Below are positions 25,482 to 33,834 of a stretch of DNA of 64,000 nucleotides, in pieces. The DNA lies in the NCBI GenBank assembly GCA_944322255.1, contig CALUOK010000010.1:1-64000 (forward strand), in the 5' to 3' direction. Position numbers and translations under genes: made by a program. The DNA is from Candidatus Methanomethylophilaceae archaeon. Lineage in GTDB: Archaea > Thermoplasmatota > Thermoplasmata > Methanomassiliicoccales > Methanomethylophilaceae. The notes below the pieces were generated by a model that worked only from the letters and a program-made list of their open reading frames with translations, ran no database searches and had not been told where the DNA came from. The number at the start of each line of letters is the position of its first letter. Positions within the stretch are counted from its first letter, which is position 1.

Positions 25482-27359
25482 ATGTATGAGATCCTCCTGA
25501 TCAGCGCCGACAGGGGCTTCACCAACCTGGCGCTGAAGTTCATCCCGCACATCAACGGGAGCATCCAGGTGTCGACGGCCACCAACGTGAAGGACGGCGT
25601 CGCCTTCCTGGAGAGGGAGGACTACACAGACCTGGTGGTCATCGACCACGACGTCTCCGTGGACGTCTTCGACCTCATGAACTCCATGGGGAGGATCTCG
25701 TCCGGACTGCCGATCATCCTGCTCTCCCGGAACCCCTCCGCGGAACTGCTCTCCGACGCCCTGAACTCCCAGGTGGACTTCTTCCTGACCCGCGGGGGCA
25801 GGGAGCCGATGGAGTTCTTCACCGAACTGGACCAGAAGATAGTCATGGCCGCCGAGAGGCAGCGCAACGAGGTCCAGCGCAGGATCAACGAGAAGCGCAT
25901 GGAGGCCCTGGTGCAGATGGCAAAGATGAGCGACCAGGAGTTCCAGAGGGTGGTCCACTACGCGGTGGACAAGAGCATCGAGCTGACCAAGAGCAAGATC
26001 GGATACGTGTCGCTCTACGACAAGGAATCCAGGATCCTCAGGATGATGGCCTGGTCCGTGAGCGCCATGAAGAACTGCGCCGTCGGCAGCTTCTCCTTCG
26101 AGTTCAGCCTGGACAGCACCGGGATCTGGGGGGAGCCGATCCGCAGCGGCAAGACCGTCATCGTCAACGACTACGAGAACGACCCCCGGCTCATGAAGAA
26201 GGGCCTCCCCGTGGGGCACGTCCCGCTCAAGAAGCTGCTCATGGTGCCCATATACCTGAACGGCGAGCTGATCGGCACCGCCGGCGTCGGCAACAAGGAG
26301 AGGGACTACACCTGGTTCGACGAGGTCCAGGTCATGAGGCTCATGGAGGAGATGTTCTCCATCCACTCCAAACTTGAGGAGTTCAAGAGGAACCGCGGCC
26401 AGGTCAGCGTCATAAGGGACCTCCTGGACTCGGGGCCGTACGGCTTTATGTTCATCACCCCGGACCTGAACGTCGTCATCCTGAACAGGTTCGGCGCGGA
26501 GGTCCTGGGATGCGACCCCGTGATGACCTCCTTCGTCCCCCTGAACGACATCAGGACCCCTGCGGCGGACATCATACGCGCCGCCATCAACTCCTCCCGC
26601 CTCTACTCCAGGGACGAGACCGTCAGGATCCCTGTCTCCGACGACGAGAGGGACAGGACGTTCCAGGCCACGGTCATGAACATGATCTCCTCCGACAGGC
26701 AGAACCCGGGGTTCGCCGTCACCATGGTGGACGTCACCGACCTGCAGAACAAGGACGACCTGATCAGCCGTGCTGTGGATCACATCAGGATCGTCGAGGG
26801 GCCTGTCAACAGGTACGCCCTCAGGCTGGTCCAGAGGATGCTGGCCTCGCCGGAGTGCACAGGTGAGCTGCGCGAGCAGGCGCTCCGTCTGAGGGAGAGC
26901 GTCGACTTCATTCGCGACTTCCGCTACGTCGGGGTCAAGCAACCCGTCTGGATGGACATGGGGGAGGTCGTCACCAGGGCGCTCAAGACCGTCGACACCC
27001 CGGACATCGAGGTGAGCACCAGGGTGGACGGCATCAGGATATACGCCGACCCGGCCTTCCCGGCCGTCCTCAGGCACCTGATATCCAACACGGTCGAACA
27101 TGCGGGCGGTGCGTCCAGGATCGACATCGGATTCAAGATACACGGAGGGAACCTGACCCTCGTCTACACCGACGACGGTTGCGGCATCCCGGAGGAAATC
27201 CGCGAGAGGATCTTCGACGGCGCGGACGAGGGGTGGTTCGGCCTCTTCCTGATAAGCCACATCTGCCAGGCGTCGGGGTTCGGGGTGGCATGCCCCGAGA
27301 CGTCCCGCGGCAGCAGGTTCGAGATAACCGTCCCGGCCTCAAAGTACACGATGGAGTGA
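25482..27359 (+). CDS. Sensor histidine kinase with receiver-like, GAF and PAS domains (copy 2)
   Basis: 625 residues, a full-length paralogue of the kinase at 17082. It opens with the same MYxxLLxSxDR pattern. The receiver-like domain has Asp in VVIDHDVS but lacks the acidic pair. The GAF domain (SKIGYVSLYDKES, WGEPIRSGKTVIVNDYEND) is strongly conserved between copies. A PAS-like region, a DHIRIVEGPV segment and the ATPase boxes (HLISNTVEHAGG, YTDDGCGIPEE, GWFGLFLISH) follow. It converges on the second methyltransferase/corrinoid pair, mirroring copy 1. No cognate response regulator with an output domain is nearby. Confidence 0.8.
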   Translation: MYEILLISADRGFTNLALKFIPHINGSIQVSTATNVKDGVAFLEREDYTDLVVIDHDVSVDVFDLMNSMGRISSGLPIILLSRNPSAELLSDALNSQVDFFLTRGGREPMEFFTELDQKIVMAAERQRNEVQRRINEKRMEALVQMAKMSDQEFQRVVHYAVDKSIELTKSKIGYVSLYDKESRILRMMAWSVSAMKNCAVGSFSFEFSLDSTGIWGEPIRSGKTVIVNDYENDPRLMKKGLPVGHVPLKKLLMVPIYLNGELIGTAGVGNKERDYTWFDEVQVMRLMEEMFSIHSKLEEFKRNRGQVSVIRDLLDSGPYGFMFITPDLNVVILNRFGAEVLGCDPVMTSFVPLNDIRTPAADIIRAAINSSRLYSRDETVRIPVSDDERDRTFQATVMNMISSDRQNPGFAVTMVDVTDLQNKDDLISRAVDHIRIVEGPVNRYALRLVQRMLASPECTGELREQALRLRESVDFIRDFRYVGVKQPVWMDMGEVVTRALKTVDTPDIEVSTRVDGIRIYADPAFPAVLRHLISNTVEHAGGASRIDIGFKIHGGNLTLVYTDDGCGIPEEIRERIFDGADEGWFGLFLISHICQASGFGVACPETSRGSRFEITVPASKYTME

Positions 27360-27432
27360 TCCACCGGCACGCTCTGAGAAGGATGCGGGTTTTCTAGGAT
27401 GGGCACCCGCGGGCCCGAGGAGGAAATAGACG

Positions 27433-27455
27433 AAGGCCTGCTGACAGGCCTTTGC
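27433..27455 (+). terminator. Hairpin after kinase copy 2
   Basis: AAGGCCTG (27433-27440) and CAGGCCTT (27445-27452) form a perfect 8-bp stem with a CTGA loop followed by TTG, about 75 bases after the kinase stop. The remaining gap to 27588 shows nothing else. Confidence 0.45.
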
Positions 27456-27588
27456 CCGGTGCACCCCCGGCATACGGGGATGAGCGTGAACGATGAGGGG
27501 ACCGGCCCGGACGCTTCGGGAGCTGCATCCGTTCAACCGGCCCCGGTGACCCCCGCCCGACCGACGGACGGGGTAAGGGGGTTCAGCG

Positions 27589-28677
27589 TCACTGTCCGGC
27601 GCCGAACTTGTGGACGGCGTCCATGACAGCGGTGACGTTGTCGATGTGGCACTCGAGATCGGGAGGGACCTCGCATCCGGAGGACACGCAGAAGTGCGTG
27701 TTCAGTCCGCGCTTGCACAGGGCGGTCTTGGCCTCCTGGCACAGGTTCATGGTGGTCTCGTAGACCTGCTCGTAGGTGTTCCTCATGAACATCTGCGGGT
27801 CGATGTTGCCGAAGATGGTGCACTTGTCGGCGTACCCGTCCTCGATGACCTTGGTCATGTTGGGGGAGGCCTCGGCCAGGGGGTAGTAGGCGAGAGAGTA
27901 CACGTCGACGCCGAACTTGTTGATCTGGGTGTCCAGATGGGGCATGTCGGCGCAGTTGTGGATTCCCAGTCCGAGCCCGTTCCTGCGGGTGGCCTCGTTG
28001 GTGGCCTTGGCGTACTTGTCGCCCTCGAACTCGGCGTACTCTTTGTCTCCCAGAACGGTATAGTTGCCCCAGAGGTAGTCCCAGCACATTCCCTGGACTC
28101 CGGCCTCGGCGATCTTGTCGACGGCGTCGCAGCACATCTTGGTGGTCTGCTCGAGGGCCCTGTGGACGGGTGCGGGGTCGGTGAACATGTCCATGAACAG
28201 CCTCTCGGCACCGGCGGACTGGGACAGGGTGAGGAGGGGTCCCTCCAGGAAGGCGATGACGAAGGACTTGTCCTTCAGTCCCTCGACGACCTTGTGGTTC
28301 ATCCTGATCAGGTGTCCTGTCCTGCCCTGGGTGACGTCGGGGGCCTGGATCTTGTCGTAGTCCTCCATGTCGTGGATGATGTGTCCGTCGACGAAGGGTG
28401 TGTTCTCCTTGTCCATCCTGACGTTGGCGCCCAGGTCGTGGGCGGTGACGGACAGATCCTCCAGGGTGACGGTGAAGGGGAACTTCCACTTGTTGAATCC
28501 CTCGATGTAGGACTGTGCGCACAGGTTGGAGTCGGTGGCCCACTGCTTGTAGGTGACGGTTCCGGGGAGGAGCCTCCTCTGGAGACCGCAGACAAGGGGG
28601 TAGGCGGCGTACTCGTCGACGGGCTCGTTGTTGAGAGTCGCGATGGCCCTCTCGTAGGGTGTCATGGGTGCGACCAT
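27589..28677 (-). CDS. UroD-fold corrinoid methyltransferase (copy 2)
   Basis: 362 residues, paralogue of the enzyme at 21482 along its whole length, starting with the same MVAPMTPYERAIA. The zinc residues are kept in GIHNCADMPHLD and SSGCEVPPD. Differences cluster in the N-terminal 60 residues and around 245-275, which may reflect a different substrate. It is coupled to its own corrinoid gene with the same five-base spacer. Expected role: methyl transfer between a methylated compound, that corrinoid protein and coenzyme M. The substrate is not known. Confidence 0.75.
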   Translation of the reverse strand: MVAPMTPYERAIATLNNEPVDEYAAYPLVCGLQRRLLPGTVTYKQWATDSNLCAQSYIEGFNKWKFPFTVTLEDLSVTAHDLGANVRMDKENTPFVDGHIIHDMEDYDKIQAPDVTQGRTGHLIRMNHKVVEGLKDKSFVIAFLEGPLLTLSQSAGAERLFMDMFTDPAPVHRALEQTTKMCCDAVDKIAEAGVQGMCWDYLWGNYTVLGDKEYAEFEGDKYAKATNEATRRNGLGLGIHNCADMPHLDTQINKFGVDVYSLAYYPLAEASPNMTKVIEDGYADKCTIFGNIDPQMFMRNTYEQVYETTMNLCQEAKTALCKRGLNTHFCVSSGCEVPPDLECHIDNVTAVMDAVHKFGAGQ

Positions 28678-28682
28678 CGATC

Positions 28683-29318
28683 TCACTGTCCCTTCAGCCA
28701 GTTGACGCAGTCCTGGGCGTTGTTGTCCCTGTGGTCGGCTCCGATCTCCTCGGCGAAGGACGGGGAGGTGGGTGGTCCGCCGATGGTGACGGTGCAGTTT
28801 CCGCGGGTTCCCTGCTCCTTCAGGAGGTCGATGGTGTTCTTCATGTTGTCCATGGTGGGCGTCATGAGGGTGGAGAGACACAGGATGTCGATGCCCTCGC
28901 CCTTGACGGTCTCGGCGATCTTGGAGGGAGCGACGTCCTTTCCGAGGTCGTTGACGATGTATCCTCCGGCGGTCAGCATGGTCTTGACGATGTTCTTTCC
29001 GATGTCGTGGACATCTCCCTCGACGACGGCCGTGGCGGCCTTCTTGGCATCGGCCAGATCCTCCTTGGGGATGGCGGGAAGCAGGAGATCGAGTCCGGCG
29101 TACATCGCATGGGCTGCGACGAGGACCTGGGGCAGGTAGATCTGGTGGGCGGCGTACTTGTCGCCGATCACGTTCATTCCCTTGACCAGTCCCTCGTTGA
29201 TGGCGTCGACGGGGTTGATTCCCTCGGCCAGGACTTTCTCGGCTGCGGCTTTGGAGAGGTCCGCCTTGCAGTTGATGACCGCGTTGGCGAGCTCCTCAAA
29301 GATCTCCTCTTTGGACAT
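28683..29318 (-). CDS. Corrinoid protein of a methyltransferase system (copy 2)
   Basis: 211 residues with the same helical cap and B12 motif (GDVHDIGKNI) as copy 1. The N-terminal cap and the 145-160 region differ, while the last 45 residues are identical. AAAGGAG precedes ATG 29318. A minus-strand TTTAAATAATT box at 29371-29380 lies about 55 bases upstream. It should be a substrate of the downstream UroD-fold methyltransferase and of RamA. Confidence 0.88.
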   Translation of the reverse strand: MSKEEIFEELANAVINCKADLSKAAAEKVLAEGINPVDAINEGLVKGMNVIGDKYAAHQIYLPQVLVAAHAMYAGLDLLLPAIPKEDLADAKKAATAVVEGDVHDIGKNIVKTMLTAGGYIVNDLGKDVAPSKIAETVKGEGIDILCLSTLMTPTMDNMKNTIDLLKEQGTRGNCTVTIGGPPTSPSFAEEIGADHRDNNAQDCVNWLKGQ

Positions 29319-29666
29319 TATTTCACTCCTTTGCCTGCTTTCGCAGGTCTGAGAATGCTATTTCCGTCGAAATTATTTAAACAATAATTATGGATGGATG
29401 ATAAAGCCATATATTTTTCTATATTCTACCAATTTCATAGTAATTTATTATTTAAAGAAAGGGAGTTTAATCAGATGTTAAACAATCTAAATTGTAGAAC
29501 ATTTTCGAAAACAATCGTTAAGTTCCCTTGATTTACCGCTTCGGCCAGTTCATAATATAAATAGATACCGATTGGTCGAAATCAACCACGAGGACACACA
29601 GGACCCTTCGGACCCACCCTTTAATTATATGACAGGGAATCACGACCGCATCAGAGGGACAAACCC
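29319..29666. other. AT-rich divergent promoter region
   Basis: No gene is found in these 348 bases. The minus-strand TATA at 29371-29380 serves the corrinoid operon; TTAATTATAT (29621-29630) serves asd. A further strong box, CATAATATAAATAG (29550-29563), has no assigned gene and could drive an unannotated short RNA or be an upstream asd promoter. Confidence 0.4.
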
Positions 29667-30731
29667 ATGAGCAAGATCAGTGTAGCCGTCCTCGGAGCGA
29701 CAGGGATGATCGGACAGAGGTTCATCCAGATGCTCGAGGACCACCCGTATTTCGAAATCGAGGGGCTCTACGCCTCCGAGAGGTCCAACGGAAAGAAGCT
29801 GTCCGAGGTCCTGAAGGTCAGGGACCACGTCTACCTGGACGACACCATGGACAGGACCATCGAGACCATGGACATCTCCAAGATCTCCAAGAACTGCAGG
29901 ATCGCGTTCAGCGGCATCCCCTCCGACCTGGCCGGACCCACCGAGTCCCAGCTCGCCGAGGCCGGAGTCGCGGTATTCACCAACGCCGGAAGCCACAGGA
30001 TGGACCCCCACGTCCCCATCCTCATCCCCGAGGTCAACCCCGACCAGTTCGAGGCCGTGAAGGACCAGCCCACTTACAACAGCACCGGCGGCTACATCGT
30101 CACCAACGCCAACTGCTCCTCCACCGGCATCGCCGCGCCCCTCAAGGCCATCGACGACGCCTTCGGACTGAAGCAGGTGTTCGTCTCCACCTATCAGGCC
30201 CTGTCCGGCGCCGGATACCCCGGAGTCCCCTCCCTCGACGCCGTCGGCAACGTCGTCCCGTTCATCAGCCACGAGGAGGAGAAGATGGAGTCCGAGCTGG
30301 CCAAGATGCTCGGCACCTACGAGAGGGGAGAGTTCAGGTACGCCCCCTTCAAGGTCATGGCCAACTGCGCCAGGGTCCCCGTCGTGGACGGACACCTGGA
30401 GTCCCTCGTCCTGGACATGGAGCAGCAGCCCTCCCTCGAGGAGCTGGAGAGGTGCCTGTCCGGATTCCGCGGCGAGCCCCAGGAGCTCAACCTGCCCTCC
30501 GCGCCCGTTCAGCCCATCATCGTCCGCCACGAAGACAACAGGCCCCAGCCGGTCTTCGATGCCATGGCCGGAAGGCCCGAGCGCGCCAGGGGAATGGCCG
30601 TGACCGTCGGAAGGCTCAGACAGAGCAACGGCTACTACAAGGCCTTCGCCATGTCCCACAACACCCTCCGCGGCGGAGCCGGCGGATCGGTTCTCAACGC
30701 CGAGCTCGCCAAGGCCAAGGGCATCCTCTGA
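29667..30731 (+). CDS. asd: Aspartate-semialdehyde dehydrogenase, archaeal type
   Basis: 354 residues. The NADP-binding loop GATGMIGQRF is at residues 10-19, the catalytic Cys is in NANCSSTG (about 150), and the later ASADH residues include GYPGVPSLD and the His of RVPVVDGH (about 240). It reduces aspartyl phosphate to the semialdehyde for lysine, threonine and methionine. The length and the YxxLSGAGYPG region fit the archaeal/fungal branch. It stands alone between its promoter and a terminator. Confidence 0.92.
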   Translation: MSKISVAVLGATGMIGQRFIQMLEDHPYFEIEGLYASERSNGKKLSEVLKVRDHVYLDDTMDRTIETMDISKISKNCRIAFSGIPSDLAGPTESQLAEAGVAVFTNAGSHRMDPHVPILIPEVNPDQFEAVKDQPTYNSTGGYIVTNANCSSTGIAAPLKAIDDAFGLKQVFVSTYQALSGAGYPGVPSLDAVGNVVPFISHEEEKMESELAKMLGTYERGEFRYAPFKVMANCARVPVVDGHLESLVLDMEQQPSLEELERCLSGFRGEPQELNLPSAPVQPIIVRHEDNRPQPVFDAMAGRPERARGMAVTVGRLRQSNGYYKAFAMSHNTLRGGAGGSVLNAELAKAKGIL

Positions 30732-30742
30732 GGATCAAAACC

Positions 30743-30767
30743 CCGGGGCGACGCCCCGGACCTTTTT
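30743..30767 (+). terminator. Terminator of asd
   Basis: CCGGGGC (30743-30749) and GCCCCGG (30753-30759) form a perfect stem with a GAC loop, followed by a five-T run. Confidence 0.7.
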
Positions 30768-30853
30768 CTATCAATAATAAGAAAGTCGACCCCTGTACCC
30801 CATGGCGGTATGGGTTATCCTTATTAACATTGGATATATTGTCCAACTTGCTC

Positions 30854-31717
30854 ATGTCAACCATCAAGAAAGCCATACTCGTCACCAGCTTCGGCACGAC
30901 GTACAACGAGAACCGCGCCAAGACAATCGACGCCCTTGAGTCGCTCGTGCAGGAGCGCTTCCCCGACTGGGAGGTGAGGAGGGCGTTCACCAGCAAGATG
31001 GTCATAAAAAGGCTGAAGGAACGCGACGGCACCGTCATAGACTACGTGTCGGAGGCGATGGACAAACTTTCCCGGGAGGGCTTCCAGGAGGTGGTCGTCC
31101 AGCCCACCCACATCGTCAACGGGAAGGAGTACGACGACGTGGTCAGGATCGTGGACGGGCACGTCGGAGACATCCGCTCCCTCAAGATGAGCAGACCGCT
31201 CCTCACATCCAGCGAGGACTACGACAAGGTCGTCAAGGTGGTGGAGGACACCCTCATCCCCAAGCTCTCGGAGAAGGGCGCCCTGGTGCTCATGGGCCAC
31301 GGCTCCACCCACTACGCCAACGCGTCGTACTGCCAGCTGCAGATGAAGTTCTGGTCCGCGGGGCACCGCAACGTCTTCGTCACCACCGTCGAGGGCTACC
31401 CCGAGTTCGACGAGACGCTGGAGTTCATGAGGGACGGCGACTACGAGGACGTGCTCGTGTACCCGCTGATGCTCGTCGCGGGCGACCACGCCAACAACGA
31501 CATGGCCGGGGACGAGGACGACTCGCTGAAGTCGGTGCTCACGGCAGCCGGCTACAACGTCAGCTGCATCATAAGGGGGATGGGCGAGTGCCCCCACTTC
31601 AGGGAGCTGTTCCTGGAACACATCACCGACGCCGTGAGGAAGTCAGAGGTCGAGTGCCAGGACGGCGGCTGCGGTGCGCCTGTTGGGAAGCCCGAAGTGC
31701 TTGTGGATCATCTGTGA
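30854..31717 (+). CDS. cbiK: Sirohydrochlorin cobaltochelatase, anaerobic type
   Basis: 287 residues from ATG 30854. It opens with KAILVTSFGTTYNENRAKT, has the central LVLMGHGSTHYAN with the metal-binding His and a second His in LMLVAGDHANNDM. This is the larger CbiK form rather than the short archaeal CbiX. It inserts Co(II) into sirohydrochlorin in early corrinoid synthesis, which fits the corrinoid methyltransferases here. A GGATATATTG box lies about 22 bases upstream, implying a leaderless message. The last 75 bases overlap the opposing gene. Confidence 0.88.
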   Translation: MSTIKKAILVTSFGTTYNENRAKTIDALESLVQERFPDWEVRRAFTSKMVIKRLKERDGTVIDYVSEAMDKLSREGFQEVVVQPTHIVNGKEYDDVVRIVDGHVGDIRSLKMSRPLLTSSEDYDKVVKVVEDTLIPKLSEKGALVLMGHGSTHYANASYCQLQMKFWSAGHRNVFVTTVEGYPEFDETLEFMRDGDYEDVLVYPLMLVAGDHANNDMAGDEDDSLKSVLTAAGYNVSCIIRGMGECPHFRELFLEHITDAVRKSEVECQDGGCGAPVGKPEVLVDHL

Positions 31718-32182
31718 GCTCGAGGTGCACGGGTACCACAGGATGGAGTTCATCCCCTCCGGGATCCAGTCCCCCCTGCCGCGGTACGGGATCGAGAGCA
31801 TCTCCATGGTGGGCGTGCCCTCCATCGACGCGTCGGTGTACATCACGAAGTCGTCGGAGATGAAGGCCACGTTGTCCATCTTCGCGTAGTCCGGGATCTC
31901 GGCCCTGGGTATGTTGTGGCCGATGATGTTCTCCTTGGAGTCGCGCATGTTCATGGTCCTCACGTTAGGGTGCCAGAACCGCTCGTCCTCGACGACCACG
32001 AGCCTAGTGTTGCGGCCCATGCAGTCCCTCATCCCGGTGCTCACCACCGGCATGGTCCCCATGACCGCGGTGACTGTGCGCTCCTCCGCCACCACCTTGT
32101 CGAAGAGCTCGTCGGGGAAGACGTCGACGTAGACCACGCCGGCCTCGGCGCGGAGCCCCTCCATGACCTCGTCCAGATCCAT
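31643..32182 (-). CDS. Protein of unknown function, 179 residues
   Basis: The frame runs from ATG 32182 and its 3' end overlaps cbiK by 75 bases on the other strand. It is alpha/beta in character (GVVYVDVFPDELFDKVVAEE, RTVTAVMGTMPVVS, RLVVVEDERFW) with single Cys residues and no recognised motif; there is no signal or membrane segment. Composition and codon use look like a real gene. A rather similar fold may occur in phosphatase or ligase families, but I cannot place it. It is divergent from the SMR pair. Confidence 0.5.
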   Translation of the reverse strand: MDLDEVMEGLRAEAGVVYVDVFPDELFDKVVAEERTVTAVMGTMPVVSTGMRDCMGRNTRLVVVEDERFWHPNVRTMNMRDSKENIIGHNIPRAEIPDYAKMDNVAFISDDFVMYTDASMEGTPTMEMLSIPYRGRGDWIPEGMNSILWYPCTSSSQMIHKHFGLPNRRTAAAVLALDL

Positions 32183-32235
32183 GCGTACTCGAACGATTCT
32201 CAAAGTAGATAAACAAGGGCCCCTTCCTCCGTGGC

Positions 32236-32571
32236 ATGATCGACGCCGCGCTGCTCTGGGTCATAGTGGGTGGGTTCCTTGAGCCCGTCTGGGTCGTGGG
32301 ACTGAAGAGGTACAACGACACCCGCAACCTCGCCTGGGGCGCGTTCGCGGTCGTCTTCATGATCGTCAGCCCCTGCTGCCTGGCCTTCGCCATGGAGTCC
32401 ATCTCCGTCGGCGTGGCGTACTCCATCTGGACCGGCATCGGTGCGGTGATGACGGTCATCGCCGGCGTCGTGCTGTACAAGGATAAGATAGACCGCATGA
32501 AGGCCCTCTTCATATTCCTGATCATAGTCGGCGTGGTCGGTCTCGAGATGTCGTCGGAGGTGGTGCTGTGA
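32236..32571 (+). CDS. Small multidrug resistance (SMR) subunit 1
   Basis: 111 residues with four membrane helices. The conserved Glu of helix 1 is in GGFLEPVWVVGLK (residue 15). Helix 3 has the GVAYSIWTGIG packing motif. SMR proteins export guanidinium or small cations in exchange for protons. Its stop overlaps the GTG start of the next gene by four bases, so the two subunits are made together and probably form a heterodimer. Gdx-type residues (Trp and Lys after the Glu) favour guanidinium-like substrates; no guanidine riboswitch is visible upstream. Confidence 0.8.
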   Translation: MIDAALLWVIVGGFLEPVWVVGLKRYNDTRNLAWGAFAVVFMIVSPCCLAFAMESISVGVAYSIWTGIGAVMTVIAGVVLYKDKIDRMKALFIFLIIVGVVGLEMSSEVVL

Positions 32572-32906
32572 ACACCGCCTGGCTCTGGGTCCTCCTGGGA
32601 GGTGTCTTCGAGACCGGATGGGCGGCCGGGATGAAGATGTCCCAGCAGTTCACCGACATCCCCTGGACCATCGCCACGCTGATCATGATCGTCATCAGCA
32701 CCCTGCTCCTGAACAAGGGACTGAAGTCCGGGCTGCCCATGGGCCCCTGCTACGCCGTGTGGGTGGGGATCGGGGCCATCGGATCCATCATCGTCGGCCT
32801 GGTGGCCTTCGGGGAGACCCTCAACATCCTCGGCTGGGCCTTCCTGGCGGTGGTGGTCGTGGGTGTCCTCGGCCTCAACATGATCACCGAGTCCGACGGC
32901 GAGTGA
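32568..32906 (+). CDS. Small multidrug resistance (SMR) subunit 2
   Basis: 112 residues from a GTG start at 32568 inside the preceding stop. Four helices with the conserved Glu in GGVFETGWAAGMK and CYAVWVGIGAIGS in helix 3. It differs clearly from subunit 1, as in paired SMR systems such as EbrAB or YkkCD where the two subunits insert in opposite directions. Positive charges in the loops were not counted rigorously, so topology is not assigned. Confidence 0.8.
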   Translation: MNTAWLWVLLGGVFETGWAAGMKMSQQFTDIPWTIATLIMIVISTLLLNKGLKSGLPMGPCYAVWVGIGAIGSIIVGLVAFGETLNILGWAFLAVVVVGVLGLNMITESDGE

Positions 32907-32969
32907 CGGCCCGCGCGCGCCCGAACGTATTTCTATTGCGCGTTTATACGACTCAGTCAGAGGACTCAA

Positions 32970-33833
32970 ATGACGCTCAAATTCGGGGTACCCAACAAAG
33001 GACGTTTGAACGAGAGGACCGTGGAACTGCTCACCAAGGCCGGAATCGACCTCGGCGAGGACGTGGGACGCAGGCTGTACATCAAGGCCAGGAACCAGGA
33101 CATCGAGGTCCTGTTCGTCAGGGCCCAGGACATCCCGGAGTTCGTCGCCACCGGCGCCATCGACATCGGGATCACCGGCCAGGACCAGGTCGCCGAATCC
33201 GGATACGAGCTGATCGAGGCGCTTCCGCTCAGGTTCGGGTACTGCCACATGGCCGTCGCAGTCCCGGAGGCTTGCGGGATCAAGGACGCCTCGGAGGTCG
33301 CCGACGGATGCAGGATCGCCACCTCCTACCCCAACATCGCCAGGCGCTACTTCGAGTCCATCGGCAAGGACGTGAACATCATCGTCGTCACCGGAGCCGC
33401 GGAGATCATGCCCTACCTCGGGATCTCCGACTACATCGTCGACCTCGTTTCCACCGGGTCCACCCTCAAGATGAACAGGATGATCGAGGCCGGCAGGATC
33501 CTGGACTCCCAGGCAGCCGTCTTCACCTCCGAGTCCGCCAGGGCCAGGTACGGGGAGCAGATCGACGAGATCGTCAGCTCCATCGAGAGCGTCATCGAGG
33601 CCGAGAACAAGAGGTACATCATGGCCGACGTCCCCAGGTCCCAGCTGAAGGAGGTCGAGCGCATCATCCCCGGCATCGGAGGGCCCACCGTCCTGGACAT
33701 CGCCGGCAACGCGGACTTCGTCGCCGTACACGCGGTCATCGACTGCGACAAGACCTTCCACGCCATCGCCGAGCTCAAGAAGATCGGCGCCAAGGGCATC
33801 CTCACCACACCCATCGAGAGGCTGGTGAACTGA
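32970..33833 (+). CDS. hisG: ATP phosphoribosyltransferase, long form
   Basis: 287 residues. PRPP-site and family motifs: KFGVPNKGRL at the start, GAIDIGITGQD near 65, and DLVSTGSTLKMN near 155. The extra C-terminal domain (about 215-287, ending in KGILTTPIERL) marks the long, self-regulated form that binds histidine and needs no HisZ. It catalyses the first step of histidine synthesis. A CGTTTATACG box (32940-32949) lies about 20-30 bases upstream. It heads hisG-hisC-hisH-hisA. Confidence 0.92.
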   Translation: MTLKFGVPNKGRLNERTVELLTKAGIDLGEDVGRRLYIKARNQDIEVLFVRAQDIPEFVATGAIDIGITGQDQVAESGYELIEALPLRFGYCHMAVAVPEACGIKDASEVADGCRIATSYPNIARRYFESIGKDVNIIVVTGAAEIMPYLGISDYIVDLVSTGSTLKMNRMIEAGRILDSQAAVFTSESARARYGEQIDEIVSSIESVIEAENKRYIMADVPRSQLKEVERIIPGIGGPTVLDIAGNADFVAVHAVIDCDKTFHAIAELKKIGAKGILTTPIERLVN

Positions 33834-33834
33834 G

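Noticed and set aside
30452-30853. Upstream extension of the cbiK frame
   Set aside because: It overlaps asd and its terminator in another frame and is Arg-rich; CbiK homology starts at ATG 30854, which follows a TATA box at leaderless distance.
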